Assembly (NCBI RefSeq): GCF_025060895.1
Contig: NZ_JANZKV010000037.1
Location: 1 to 64,000, forward strand
Origin: Stieleria sedimenti
GTDB lineage: Bacteria; Planctomycetota; Planctomycetia; Pirellulales; Pirellulaceae
DNA: 64,000 bases
Direction: 5' to 3'
Shown here: positions 1 to 8,472 of the stretch, in pieces
How the letters are laid out: every line of letters starts with the position of its first letter
Position numbering within the stretch: the first letter of the stretch is position 1
Notes under the pieces: model-generated
What the model was told of the DNA's origin: nothing
What the model saw: only the letters and a program-made list of their open reading frames with translations
Database searches by the model: none
Program-made: the position numbers and the translations under genes

Positions 1-4
1 AGAT

Positions 5-83
5 GAGGGCCCGTAGGCTCGCGCCAAACGGCTGATATTCGTTTGACATCAGCCGGTTCGCGCCAGCGTCCGGGCCCCCTCAT
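5..83. repeat. planctomycete-type palindromic intergenic repeat
   Basis: Two arms of about 31 bases form an imperfect inverted repeat. The left arm runs from position 5 to 36 and the right arm from about 50 to 83; both carry GGGCCC, GCGCC and CGGCTGAT blocks. Part of the left arm (positions 10-35) recurs with one mismatch at 41021-41046, just before the BREX cluster. This looks like a dispersed REP-like element with no coding content. Confidence 0.6.
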
Positions 84-105
84 TCATGTTAACTTAGCGG
101 TATTG

Positions 106-178
106 GGCTCTAGCCGCCTCTTGTCGCTACGTCGCAGCGACCGGGAATCGCCAAAAGGCTAAACACCAACGGTTGCTG
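106..178 (+). repeat. dispersed 73-bp repeat, copy 1
   Basis: The reverse complement of this stretch matches 19039-19111 with roughly eight mismatches in 73 bases. It lies between a palindromic repeat and a small minus-strand gene, outside any convincing coding frame. It is a non-coding dispersed element present twice in this window in opposite orientation. Confidence 0.65.
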
Positions 179-240
179 AATCCATTTTCACCGATGTCCG
201 TGCCATTCGGGTCAGGTACCTTCAATTCGATCGGGTTCGG

Positions 241-579
241 CTACGCTCCGACCGCGTTGCGGGGCGCCTGGTCACCGACATGCTGGCGGCTGGCTTCCAC
301 CATCGAGAAACGCTCACGCCAGAAGAATCGCTGCAGCAAGCTCGGGCGGCGCAGATTGGGGTCGTCGGCTTCGATCGTATGAACCTTGCCCTTGGCCGTG
401 ACCAACCGCAGTTGCCCGTCGGAAAGCACTTCATCGACGACCCAGAACTTGTCAACGACATAGCCGTAGGTTTCTCCTTTGGGAGACGCGACAACTTGTG
501 CGGCGCGACGCCCCGGATTCACGCCGCTCTTGCTCTTACGATAGACCGCCCAATCCCCCGCTTTCCAACTTGCATGCAT
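241..579 (-). CDS. conserved small hypothetical protein (112 aa)
   Basis: The protein begins MHASWKAGDWAVYRKSK and is basic and soluble, with no signal peptide or membrane segment. The sequence alternates short beta-rich stretches (GDWAVYRK, YGYVVDKFWVVDEV, GQLRLVTAKGKVHTI), which suggests a small beta-barrel fold. The frame extends further upstream, but ATG at 579 is preferred because an AGGA ribosome site lies about nine bases before it and the upstream extension has non-protein-like composition. It is transcribed away from floA. I do not recognise the family and assign no function. Confidence 0.6.
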   Translation of the reverse strand: MHASWKAGDWAVYRKSKSGVNPGRRAAQVVASPKGETYGYVVDKFWVVDEVLSDGQLRLVTAKGKVHTIEADDPNLRRPSLLQRFFWRERFSMVEASRQHVGDQAPRNAVGA

Positions 580-1060
580 GACTTGTTCCTCGCTTCGCCT
601 GATGAATGCCCGATCCGTTTCCCCTTCGACCAATGCTAGAAACGACCTCCGACCCTCTGAATCGGAAAGGTTCTCGCCGGCCAAGCTCAGCCGGCTTGCA
701 TCCCTTGCATCGCCTCTCTCCCGAAAACACCTCAGTTTAAACAGTACGCACATTCTGCGCGGGTGGACAGTTGAAAACATGTTGAGAATTCAAATTCTTC
801 ATCAGATTCACGTTTTTTTCGGGAGAATCACGACATTGGGGATCGATGGTGCCATGACGCAGTGGCGTTGCCGTGACACGTAAACGCTTGGCAGTCCTCA
901 ATTGTGTTGCCGCACAACCTTGCGAGCCGACTCCGCCAGGCTTTAAGATACGCAGTGATGAACCGTCACAATGATGACGTTCTGATTCCGGATGCTGCCG
1001 CTCATCGTCCGGAACCGTTCGCCCCGAGAACTTATCACGCTTCAAAGGAATTGCGTCATC
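580..1060. other. intergenic region between divergent genes
   Basis: This 481-base spacer separates the 112-aa minus-strand gene from floA and must hold both promoters. It contains a short AT-rich palindrome, AGAATT-ca-AATTCT, at about 784-797. I see no convincing coding frame; the open frames here are antisense shadows. Confidence 0.5.
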
Positions 1061-2122
1061 ATGTTGCTCGTCCCGTCTACCTTGATCGCCGCTGCCTCCG
1101 TTCCCGTGGCCACCGCTGCAAGCCCACTGCCCTGGGCAGCGATGCTGTTGGCAGCCAATGGGGCCTTTTATGCAGCACTGATCGCCATCGGAACGCTCGT
1201 CTTCCTGGTGTTCGCCGCCGTGATGGGCTTCTTTGCACTGCGTTACGGCAAGTTGTGGGTTCAGGCCTACATGTCGGTCGCCGACGTCAGCGCCCCCAGC
1301 CTGATCCGAATGCACTTCACGAAGGTCAATCCGAACGTGATCGTCCAGGCCAAGGTGATGTCGGCGCAAGCCGGTTTGGACATCGGACGCAAAGCCGGCA
1401 TCAGCACGCGTCGGCTGGAGGCTCATTATCTGGCTGGCGGGAACGTGATGAACATCATCCACGCGATCATCGCGGCCGCACGCGCAGAGATCCCTCTCGA
1501 TTTCGACCAGGCCGCCGCGATCGACTTGGCCGGACGCGACGTGTTGGATGCGGTCCAAACAAGCGTTTACCCCAAAGTCATCGATTGCCCCGACCCCAGC
1601 CGTAGTGGCAAAACCACGCTCAGTGCGATCACCAAGAACGGAATCGAACTGCGCGTCCGGGCCCGTGTGACCGTTCGCACCAACCTGGAACAACTGATCG
1701 GCGGTGCCACCGAAGACACCGTCATCGCCCGAGTCGGCGAAGCGATCATCAGCTCGATCGGCTCGGCCGAAACACACTTCAAGGTGCTCGAAAATCCGGA
1801 CATGATCACCCGCGTGGTCCTCGATCGCGGCCTCGATGCCCAAACCGCCTTTGAAATCGTTTCGATCGACATCGCCGACATCGACGTCGGCGAGAACATC
1901 GGCGCACGACTGCAAAGCGACCAAGCCGAAGCCGACACGCGCGTCGCCCAGGCCCAAGCGGAAAGCCGTCGCGCCGAAGCGGTCGCGCAAGAACAACAGA
2001 TGAGCGCGATGGTCGCCAGCAACAAGGCCCACCTGGTTCTGGCCGAAGCCGAAGTCCCCAAAGCCATGGCCGAAGCGTTCCGAGCCGGTCGCATCGCCGC
2101 CCCCAACGGATCGGGCATCTAA
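1061..2122 (+). CDS. floA: flotillin-like membrane protein FloA
   Basis: This 353-aa protein matches the FloA/YqfA (UPF0365) family, which forms functional membrane microdomains. One hydrophobic hairpin-like stretch lies near residues 20-55 ([18 protein letters not shown], then [19 protein letters not shown]). It is followed by the SPFH-type core with [25 protein letters not shown] and an Ala/Glu-rich coiled tail (about residues 285-330, repeats of QAEA and RRAEA). The start at 1061 has AGGA about 12 bases upstream; earlier in-frame triplets would add a non-conserved leader. The hydrolase gene follows after 8 bases, so the two may be co-transcribed. Confidence 0.88.
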   Translation: MLLVPSTLIAAASVPVATAASPLPWAAMLLAANGAFYAALIAIGTLVFLVFAAVMGFFALRYGKLWVQAYMSVADVSAPSLIRMHFTKVNPNVIVQAKVMSAQAGLDIGRKAGISTRRLEAHYLAGGNVMNIIHAIIAAARAEIPLDFDQAAAIDLAGRDVLDAVQTSVYPKVIDCPDPSRSGKTTLSAITKNGIELRVRARVTVRTNLEQLIGGATEDTVIARVGEAIISSIGSAETHFKVLENPDMITRVVLDRGLDAQTAFEIVSIDIADIDVGENIGARLQSDQAEADTRVAQAQAESRRAEAVAQEQQMSAMVASNKAHLVLAEAEVPKAMAEAFRAGRIAAPNGSGI

Positions 2123-2130
2123 CGGCGCTC

Positions 2131-3015
2131 GTGAACGAATACGAATCGACCTCCTACCGCGTCAGGTTTCCCAGCGGAATCGAACGCGTCAACTTGGCCG
2201 GCATCATCGATCGCCCCAAGGTCTGGCATCCATGGAAGGACGCCGGGCGCACGCGTCTGCGTCCGGTCGTGGTCTATTCGCATTGCTTCACCTGCAACAA
2301 GGACTTCAAGGCGACCGTCAAGATCAGCCGTGCCTTGGCCCGATACGGAATCGCGGTGCTGCGCTACGACATGACGGGCCTGGGAGGCAGCGAAGGCGAC
2401 TTTTCGAAAACCAATTTCACCACCAATCTTCGCGATCTTGCCGCAGCGATCCGATTCGCCAACGAAGAACTGGGTCCGGTCACCGCCTTGGTCGGCCACA
2501 GCTTTGGTGGCATCGCCTCGCTGGTCACCGCCGCAAAGTCCTTTCAAACCGATCACGACGGCCTGTTGGCCGGCCTCCGCTTCGTCGCAACGCTCGCCGC
2601 GCCCAGTGACACCCAACACCTCGCCACGCTGCTGTCGCGGATGAACCCCGCGATCGAAACCGAGGGTCAAGGCGAGGTCACCATCGGCGGCATCGAATGG
2701 ACGATCCGCCGCCAAATGCTGGAGGACTTTCGCCGTCACAACGTCACCGATTTGCTGCCCCAAGTCTCTTGCCCGGTGCTGCTGATGCACTCCCCGGTCG
2801 ACCAAACCGTCGGGATCGATCACGCGCTGCGGATGATGTCGCTGATCCAAACCGACCGCGCGGCCGATGCATCCACGATCACCCCGGTCAGCCTGATGGC
2901 GCTGCCGGATGCGGATCACCTGTTGGCCAAACATCCCCAAGACCTGACCTTCGTGTCGCAAATCCTGGCCGCCTGGTGCCACCGTTTTCTCGCCGACGAT
3001 CGCACGTCCAGCTGA
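2131..3015 (+). CDS. alpha/beta hydrolase family protein
   Basis: The 294-aa protein has an alpha/beta hydrolase fold. PVVVYSHCFTCNKDF fits the oxyanion-hole strand, GHSFGG is the nucleophile elbow with Ser near residue 127, LLMHSPVDQTVG carries the likely acid, and ALPDADHLL carries the catalytic His near residue 270. Homologues include OsmC-fused hydrolases and cytosolic esterases; the natural substrate cannot be deduced. It starts with GTG 8 bases after floA, which suggests translational coupling. Confidence 0.8.
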   Translation: MNEYESTSYRVRFPSGIERVNLAGIIDRPKVWHPWKDAGRTRLRPVVVYSHCFTCNKDFKATVKISRALARYGIAVLRYDMTGLGGSEGDFSKTNFTTNLRDLAAAIRFANEELGPVTALVGHSFGGIASLVTAAKSFQTDHDGLLAGLRFVATLAAPSDTQHLATLLSRMNPAIETEGQGEVTIGGIEWTIRRQMLEDFRRHNVTDLLPQVSCPVLLMHSPVDQTVGIDHALRMMSLIQTDRAADASTITPVSLMALPDADHLLAKHPQDLTFVSQILAAWCHRFLADDRTSS

Positions 3016-3335
3016 TCTCAAACGATCATCAGCCGTTTGGCAAACCCCAATTTCGTCAAATTGACACTGCTTAGAATTGCATCGACTGCCCGAACTCGAT
3101 GCAGATGCTGCCCAGAAAAGTCTCAGCCCCGAGCGAGCGGGGCAGCCTGCCTTTCTGGAAAATGCAGTCACACCGATTTTTACGGAAAATCCAACGCCCC
3201 TCACCTGCCGCAGCGGAACACCGAATCCCCATCGCCTCGATCTTCAGCAAACCGCTCGCTGCCGGCTGAATCACCCGACTTTGGCCTCTCGAGTGCATCC
3301 CTAACATGGTCCTTCTCTCTCTGGAGACCAAGACC
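3016..3335. other. intergenic region, no gene seen
   Basis: This 320-base spacer lies between the hydrolase and the first CBS-domain gene. It should contain the promoter for the CBS pair. The only open frames are short and in shadow frames. No clear repeat or terminator is visible. Confidence 0.4.
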
Positions 3336-3806
3336 ATGAGCTTCAAAGTACAGCTATCGCGTGAGCAGATCCGCACACTCCCGCTGCGTGACGCGATCGC
3401 CATTGATGAGCACACGGTTGCCCGCGCGGCGATCGCACTGATGCGGACCCATTCGTTGGGCTGTGCCGTGATCGTCGACCAGGGTTGCCGCCCACAGGGA
3501 ATCTTCAACGAACAATCGATCCTCCGGATGTTGGTGGCGGGCGTTTCCCTAGACACGACGCCGATCTCGGCATTTGCCGAGCCCCACGTCGGCATCGTCC
3601 GAGCAAACGACCCGATTCTCTCAGCCTGGCAAGCGGTGGTCGACCAGGGACACCGCTTCTTGTGCGTGACCGATGACGAGGGTTATCTGGTCGGTTTGAC
3701 CGGTCAGCGTGGCTTGGCGGAATACGTTTGTGATTGTTACGCGAAACAGATCGCCGTTCAGCGTCTCGGTAGTGCACCGTGGATGCTGCAGCGCGAAGGA
3801 GCTTGA
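3336..3806 (+). CDS. CBS-domain protein (first of a pair)
   Basis: This 156-aa protein carries a tandem CBS (Bateman) module. The first CBS covers about residues 12-65 (AIDEHTVARAAIALMRTHSLGCAVIVDQ) and the second about residues 80-135 (VRANDPILSAWQAVVDQGHRFLCVTDDEGYLVGL). Such modules bind adenosine nucleotides and act as regulatory sensors. ATG at 3336 is chosen because GGAG sits nine bases upstream. The next CBS gene starts 3 bases after the stop, so the pair is probably an operon and may form a heteromer; this is inference. Confidence 0.78.
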   Translation: MSFKVQLSREQIRTLPLRDAIAIDEHTVARAAIALMRTHSLGCAVIVDQGCRPQGIFNEQSILRMLVAGVSLDTTPISAFAEPHVGIVRANDPILSAWQAVVDQGHRFLCVTDDEGYLVGLTGQRGLAEYVCDCYAKQIAVQRLGSAPWMLQREGA

Positions 3807-3809
3807 CCG

Positions 3810-4292
3810 ATGAGTTCGTTTTTTAGAATGGATCCGGCTGAAGCGTGTGACCCCCTTTCAAACTTCGAGCCGGTCGAATACGACAGCGAATTGGAGCGGG
3901 CACTCGCGGAAGACCCGATCGCAGAAATCGACGCCAAGCCGTATCTGCAGATCAGTCCCCGTGCGTCGGTCCAGGAGGCCGTCGAGATGCTCCATGATTC
4001 AGGCGCCGCCAGTTTGTTGGTCGTGGAAGGCGAACATCTGGTCGGGATCTTTACCGAGCGTGACGTGCTTGAAAAAGTGGTGGAGAACTACCTGCGGGTT
4101 TGTTCCCAACCGGTCGAAAACTTCATGACCACCAATCCGACGATCGTTTACCAGTCCGATCCGTCAGCCGCTGCGGCTGCCGCGATCGCGGTCGCCGGTC
4201 ATCGGCACGTGCCCGTGTTGGACATGGACGAGTGTGTTCAGGGCGTGATCAGCCCCAAACGCATGTTCGCGTTCATGCAGAAACACTTCTAA
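3810..4292 (+). CDS. CBS-domain protein (second of a pair)
   Basis: This 160-aa protein has an acidic N-terminal extension of about 45 residues and then two CBS motifs. They are ISPRASVQEAVEMLHDSGAA with LLVVEGEHLVGIFTERDVL, and VYQSDPSAAAAAAIAVAGHR with VPVLDMDECVQGVISPK. The GIFTERD signature is typical of stand-alone CBS regulators. It begins immediately after the preceding CBS gene. No catalytic domain is attached, so the role is probably ligand-dependent regulation of an unknown partner. Confidence 0.82.
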   Translation: MSSFFRMDPAEACDPLSNFEPVEYDSELERALAEDPIAEIDAKPYLQISPRASVQEAVEMLHDSGAASLLVVEGEHLVGIFTERDVLEKVVENYLRVCSQPVENFMTTNPTIVYQSDPSAAAAAAIAVAGHRHVPVLDMDECVQGVISPKRMFAFMQKHF

Positions 4293-5016
4293 ATCGCAGA
4301 TGCAAAGCGCATGCTCGCCACGGTGTTGCCCAAGGAGGGGCGCCCTGGCCTGCGTCCCATGCAATCTACCTCGACTGCGAACGAGCGATTGTTTGTGAGC
4401 GGTAGGGCTCTAGCGGGCTGTCGGTTTTAGTCGGGTTCTGCTGAGTTCACGGTGAGCCGCTGGCCGTGAGGCCTCGGGCGTGCGTCACTGTGCCCGGCCG
4501 CTTACGCGTCACGGCTCACAAAACCGACAGGGCGCGAGCCCTACGGTCTATCAACCCGGTTTCAAGCTGAAACCGGACGGCGCGCGCCCTTTCCGCGCCC
4601 ACTTGCCATTGCCCACGTCGCTGGCATTGGGCCTGGGCCGACCGATGGTCTGTGATTGCCGAAATATTGGGGGATGACCGACAATCCTACCGGTCGCAGG
4701 GACTGCCACGTCCACTCGGTTCGCTCAAGAATCGGCGTCGCGATGTGGGAGTTGTCTTTTGCCCCGCCGAAAGCGGCACATCCAGCCCGGTTGCGTCGCC
4801 TGATCCGAATGATCGCTACACGCGGCACCGCAACCTTCCTTGCACGACCGCCGCCACTGAATTTCTTGCGGGTCGGCCGGCGTGCCGTTGCGCGTGTCCT
4901 ATCAGTTTCTTTAGTCGCGATCCGCACGGCGACAAACCCACCGATTCGGTCGGAGTCTCTCCAGGATCGATCAAACGTTTAAAAAACAACTACCTGATTT
5001 AAGTTGGAGGCCCACC
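4293..5016. other. repeat-rich intergenic region
   Basis: This 724-base spacer precedes the pilin gene. Its left half contains a large imperfect inverted repeat (listed separately). The right half has no convincing coding frame and should hold the pilin promoter. TTGGAGG at 5004-5010 is the pilin ribosome site. Confidence 0.5.
4400..4545. repeat. large nested inverted repeat
   Basis: The outer arms are GGTAGGGCTCTAGCGGGCTG and following bases at about 4400-4426, and the related ACAGGGCGCGAGCCCTACG arm at about 4520-4545. An inner pair, GTGAGCCG near 4452 and CGGCTCAC at 4512-4519, is nested between them. The TAGGGCTCGCGCC core resembles the repeat at position 10 and at 41021, so these are probably one planctomycete repeat family. 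Confidence 0.6.
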
Positions 5017-5460
5017 GTGGCTCACGCAATTGCCTTTCGTCCCAGTCGCGCCCGAAAGGGTTTTTCGCTCGTCGAGCTGTCGGTCGTCGTCATCATCATC
5101 GGCGTCCTGGCCGCGTTCGGCGTCCCGCGATTGCTGCAAAGTGTTGAACGAAGCAAGGCTTCGGAATCATTCAAGTACCTCGCCAGCGTCCGCGCTGCAC
5201 AAGAACGCTATCAGGCCCGCCAAGGGACCTACGCATCGGATTTGACTCAATTGGACATGGAGCAAGCTCCGCCGAAGTACTTTAGCGTTGGTGTCGCCGC
5301 CGCCGGCGGCTCGGGAAGCCTGGAAGATTCCTGGACCTTGACGCTGACGCGATCCGGCTCAAGTTCCGGTTATGGCGCCTACACCGTGACGTTCACCGAA
5401 GACGGTTACGATGCGATGAACAGCACCATCGACCCGGAAATCAATCCACAAAGCACCTAG
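5017..5460 (+). CDS. type II secretion/type IV pilin-like major pseudopilin
   Basis: The 147-aa protein carries a class III signal peptide: a short basic leader, then KG^FSLVELSVVVIIIGVLAAF with the prepilin peptidase site at Gly-Phe and Glu at +5. The C-terminal globular part is short and Ser/Gly-rich. It starts at GTG 5017, justified by TTGGAGG seven bases upstream. It is followed by a strong terminator, so it forms its own transcript next to the secretion operon. It is most like GspG/PilA major subunits. Confidence 0.85.
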   Translation: MAHAIAFRPSRARKGFSLVELSVVVIIIGVLAAFGVPRLLQSVERSKASESFKYLASVRAAQERYQARQGTYASDLTQLDMEQAPPKYFSVGVAAAGGSGSLEDSWTLTLTRSGSSSGYGAYTVTFTEDGYDAMNSTIDPEINPQST

Positions 5461-5547
5461 GCTGACGACCTGACCGCTTTCTGGGGGGAAAGCGTGGCAT
5501 GAACCGTCACCTCGACGGAATGATGCCACCACCGATCCAATCAGCTG

Positions 5548-5586
5548 GGGCGGTCCGTAACCATTCACGGACCGCCCTTTTTTTTT
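5548..5586 (+). terminator. rho-independent terminator after pilin gene
   Basis: A perfect 11-bp stem (GGGCGGTCCGT at 5548-5558, ACGGACCGCCC at 5567-5577) with an 8-base loop is followed directly by nine T residues (5578-5586). It lies 88 bases after the pilin stop and before the GspL-like gene, so it separates the two transcription units. Confidence 0.9.
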
Positions 5587-5685
5587 GTGCCAGCTTGAAC
5601 TGGCGTATCGCATCCAGATGCGACAGCGGGTTCTTCACCATCCGGTGAGCCCCGCTGACGCATCACCGGAGGGGACGCTTCCATC

Positions 5686-7158
5686 ATGAACACCGCAAGC
5701 GATCGATCCCGCAGCCACGTTGTCGGGATTCTGTTCGGTCGACAACACTTACATGGATGTCACGCATCGACAACCATGTTTGGTGCGGTGCGTTATGAAT
5801 ACGCTTCGGTCGCCGTCCAAAGCGACGACCTCGGTCACTCGTTGGCTGAACTGTTTGACGCCTTGGGCATTCAGGGCGACCCCGTCCCCATTGCCGCGGC
5901 CATCCCGACCAGCGAGTGCTACTTTGCGACCCGTCCGATCAACTCCGGCGGCGGCAATGCCAGCCCACGCACGTTGCTTCGCGAATCGCTGCGAAGTTCA
6001 ACCGCGAAACTCGATCAACTCGCGATCGATGTCCTCAACTGGCAAGCCCATCGCCGACAATTGGTTTCCATCGTGGCCGCGCCACTGGATCGCATCGAAT
6101 CGATTCGTGAAACCATCGGCAACACCAAACACTCGCTGCAGCGACTCGAGCCGGCCGCCAACGCGCTGATCAGCGCCGCGGTCGAAAATGAACGCAAAGA
6201 AAGACGCGACCGATTGGTCACACGCGTGTTCTTGGGCGACACCAGCTTGTTGGCCGTGATGACCAAGGGCACACGGGCGATCCATTGGCAGAGCATGCCC
6301 TTGCCACAAGGTGACGAAGCAACGGGCATCGTTTCGATTGTCCGCTCGGTCGAAGCCGCCTACGCCGCGTGCGGCCTGGATACCTCCCCGGACGCGGTCA
6401 GCATCTACGGCCGACGCGAGTTGCAGTCGCTGATCGATCGCCAGTGGTTGAGCGACAATCTGCCCGACGACTTTCGCTGGCTCGACGCCCCCTCGATGAA
6501 ACCGGACCACATCGCCCGCGCCTGCGCCGATGGGTTCTTGGCCGACGAAGAGGACGAATTTGATTTCGTGAGGGAGTATCGCGAGCCGCTGAAACTCCAC
6601 CGCGTCGTGCCTTACAAAGAGATCGCCCTGTATCTCGTCGCCGCTTGCGCCCTGGCTCTGGTGCTGTTGGACCGCATGAAACAAACCGAATCCAACCATG
6701 TGGCACTCGTTTCCAGCGCCCCTTCAATGGTCACCGATGGCTCCAACCCGCGTCCCGAACGTGATCGCTTGAACGCCCGGGCGGGGGCCATCAGCACCTT
6801 CATGGACAAACGCGTTCGCTGGAGTCCGATGCTGGGACAGATCACCTCGGTTCTCCCCGAAGGCACGAGGCTGACCGGCATACGCGGCAGTGCGACGATG
6901 AGCCAAAAACGAAAACGGGCCGTCAAGACTGCCCCCACCACGTTGATTTTGCACGCCGAGTGCGTGCTCGACGAAGACGGCCAACTCCCCGCCTCGGTGA
7001 GCAAACTGACCGAAACCGTCGGCCAACTGGATACCGTCGCCGAACACTTCCAACGCGTCGAACTGAGCGACCTGCGGCGCACCCTCTCGGCCGAAACCGG
7101 AATCGCCGGTGCCCAGTTCTCCATCATCCTGACCACCAGCAGCAAGGCCAAGGGGTAG
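5686..7158 (+). CDS. GspL/PilM-PilN-like assembly protein
   Basis: This 490-aa protein has a large cytoplasmic N-terminal region (about residues 1-305). A single transmembrane segment follows (ALYLVAACALALVLL, about residues 312-327), then a periplasmic PilN-like tail with a coiled start (RPERDRLNARAGAISTFMDKR). This is the layout of GspL, equivalent to a PilM-PilN fusion, which links the secretion ATPase to the inner-membrane platform. Actin-like ATPase motifs are weak. It is the first gene of the operon, 100 bases after the terminator, with GGAGGGG before the ATG. Confidence 0.68.
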   Translation: MNTASDRSRSHVVGILFGRQHLHGCHASTTMFGAVRYEYASVAVQSDDLGHSLAELFDALGIQGDPVPIAAAIPTSECYFATRPINSGGGNASPRTLLRESLRSSTAKLDQLAIDVLNWQAHRRQLVSIVAAPLDRIESIRETIGNTKHSLQRLEPAANALISAAVENERKERRDRLVTRVFLGDTSLLAVMTKGTRAIHWQSMPLPQGDEATGIVSIVRSVEAAYAACGLDTSPDAVSIYGRRELQSLIDRQWLSDNLPDDFRWLDAPSMKPDHIARACADGFLADEEDEFDFVREYREPLKLHRVVPYKEIALYLVAACALALVLLDRMKQTESNHVALVSSAPSMVTDGSNPRPERDRLNARAGAISTFMDKRVRWSPMLGQITSVLPEGTRLTGIRGSATMSQKRKRAVKTAPTTLILHAECVLDEDGQLPASVSKLTETVGQLDTVAEHFQRVELSDLRRTLSAETGIAGAQFSIILTTSSKAKG

Positions 7159-7179
7159 TGCGTCCTCCAAGCCAGTACC

Positions 7180-7731
7180 ATGAAACATCCTGAAGCGAAA
7201 AAAGACTGGAAGCAAGAACTGCAGCAGGTCGCCGAACAACTGCGCGACCCGTTTCGCATGCGCGTTGCCGTCGCGTTGGTCATGGTCGCCATCATGTTCT
7301 TCGCGATCAGTGAGCCCTTGCACGGCAGAACGAAAAAGACACGCCGGGAACTGCAACAGTTGCGCGAAACGGTCAAGACGGCCGAAGAGGTCATGCTGCT
7401 GCAAGACGCGCTCCAGCAGGTTCGGCCGCGGATCCTGCAAGGCGAAGGCAACGATGCGGTGACCGGTTTTTTCATCGACCTGTTCCGGGATTCCGGCGCC
7501 GACCTGTTGCAGATCAATGCCGAAGCCCCGCAACGCTTGGGGCCGATCTACAACGTCCGCGTCACCCTGGACTTGGCGGGCGAGTTCTACCAACTCAATG
7601 AAGCGCTGTTCCTGCTGGAATCACAACCCGAATTGATTCGCGTCGAGACGCTTCAGATCAATCCGGCCGAACGCAGTGCATCACAACCCACGATGCAGTT
7701 GTCCGTTCGCATGCTGAAGGAGAAGGAATGA
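7180..7731 (+). CDS. GspM/PilO-like assembly protein
   Basis: The 183-aa protein has a short cytoplasmic N-terminus and one transmembrane helix (about residues 28-45, VAVALVMVAIMFFAISEPL). A coiled coil follows (TRRELQQLRETVKTAEEVML), then a small ferredoxin-like periplasmic domain with LDLAGEFYQLNEALFLLESQ. This is typical of PilO/GspM, which dimerises with PilN/GspL in the inner-membrane platform. Its position after the GspL-like gene and its 4-base overlap with the next gene support the call. Confidence 0.72.
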   Translation: MKHPEAKKDWKQELQQVAEQLRDPFRMRVAVALVMVAIMFFAISEPLHGRTKKTRRELQQLRETVKTAEEVMLLQDALQQVRPRILQGEGNDAVTGFFIDLFRDSGADLLQINAEAPQRLGPIYNVRVTLDLAGEFYQLNEALFLLESQPELIRVETLQINPAERSASQPTMQLSVRMLKEKE

Positions 7732-8405
7732 ACGTCAACCTTCAAAAGTACGCACCTCCGTGCGCCGTCCTGACCATCGCCCTGTATCTCGGCTGGCCGC
7801 CCGAGACTCCCTTGGACCTCGGCGAGGATGTCGTGCGGGCCAAATCCGTTCGCTGGAAAGTCGCCGACCTGGAAACCCCGACGCTGCCCGCGATGATCAG
7901 CAAAGATCCCTTCGCGGCCGTGCTGGTCCAGCCACCCTCAGCCGACGCGTCCGAGGGTGATCCATCGGATGCGACTCCCGACGAACCCACCGGCCCCACC
8001 GACGAAGACCTGCGGAACGGATTGCGGCTCGGAGGCATTGCCCGGACGGATCATCACCGCTGGGCGATCGTCAACGGCAGCGTTTGCAAATCGGGTGACC
8101 AGGTCCCCGTCCTCGGGCTCGTCGATGTCTCCGCGACGATCCGCGAAATCGCAGCCAACCACGTCACCGTCGTCTCTGGGCCCGTGACCATCCAAATCAA
8201 ACGAGAAGAGCGTCCCAAACGATCCGCCGACCCGTCTGTCAAACCCGCGACGCCCGCAACAGGCAAAACAGGTGCCGGCTCGCAGGACGCGAACGAAGAC
8301 GAAGACGAAGACGAAGAAGACGCACCCCGCCCCACAGCGACCGCTCCGGATCGCCCTGAGAATCAGCCCGATCCGCGCGAGAATCGTTTCCAAGCCAGAC
8401 TTTAA
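7728..8405 (+). CDS. GspC/PilP-like periplasmic protein
   Basis: This 225-aa protein has a weakly hydrophobic N-terminal segment (about residues 9-22). A proline-rich linker follows, and then a small beta domain (NGLRLGGIARTDHHRWAIVNGSVCKSGDQVPVLGL) that resembles the PilP/GspC homology region contacting the secretin. The tail is low-complexity with a run of Glu/Asp (EDEDEDEED). The start overlaps the PilO-like gene by 4 bases. Assignment rests on domain pattern and gene order. Confidence 0.55.
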   Translation: MNVNLQKYAPPCAVLTIALYLGWPPETPLDLGEDVVRAKSVRWKVADLETPTLPAMISKDPFAAVLVQPPSADASEGDPSDATPDEPTGPTDEDLRNGLRLGGIARTDHHRWAIVNGSVCKSGDQVPVLGLVDVSATIREIAANHVTVVSGPVTIQIKREERPKRSADPSVKPATPATGKTGAGSQDANEDEDEDEEDAPRPTATAPDRPENQPDPRENRFQARL

Positions 8406-8472
8406 CACCGCATCGAATGACGCCTCGCTCCCGATCGAGGCGGAAGACGCCTACCGCACGTGACATCAAACC

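Noticed and set aside
737-2032. Long minus-strand frame opposite floA
   Set aside because: Antisense shadow of a clearly recognised gene; composition is not protein-like and no family matches.
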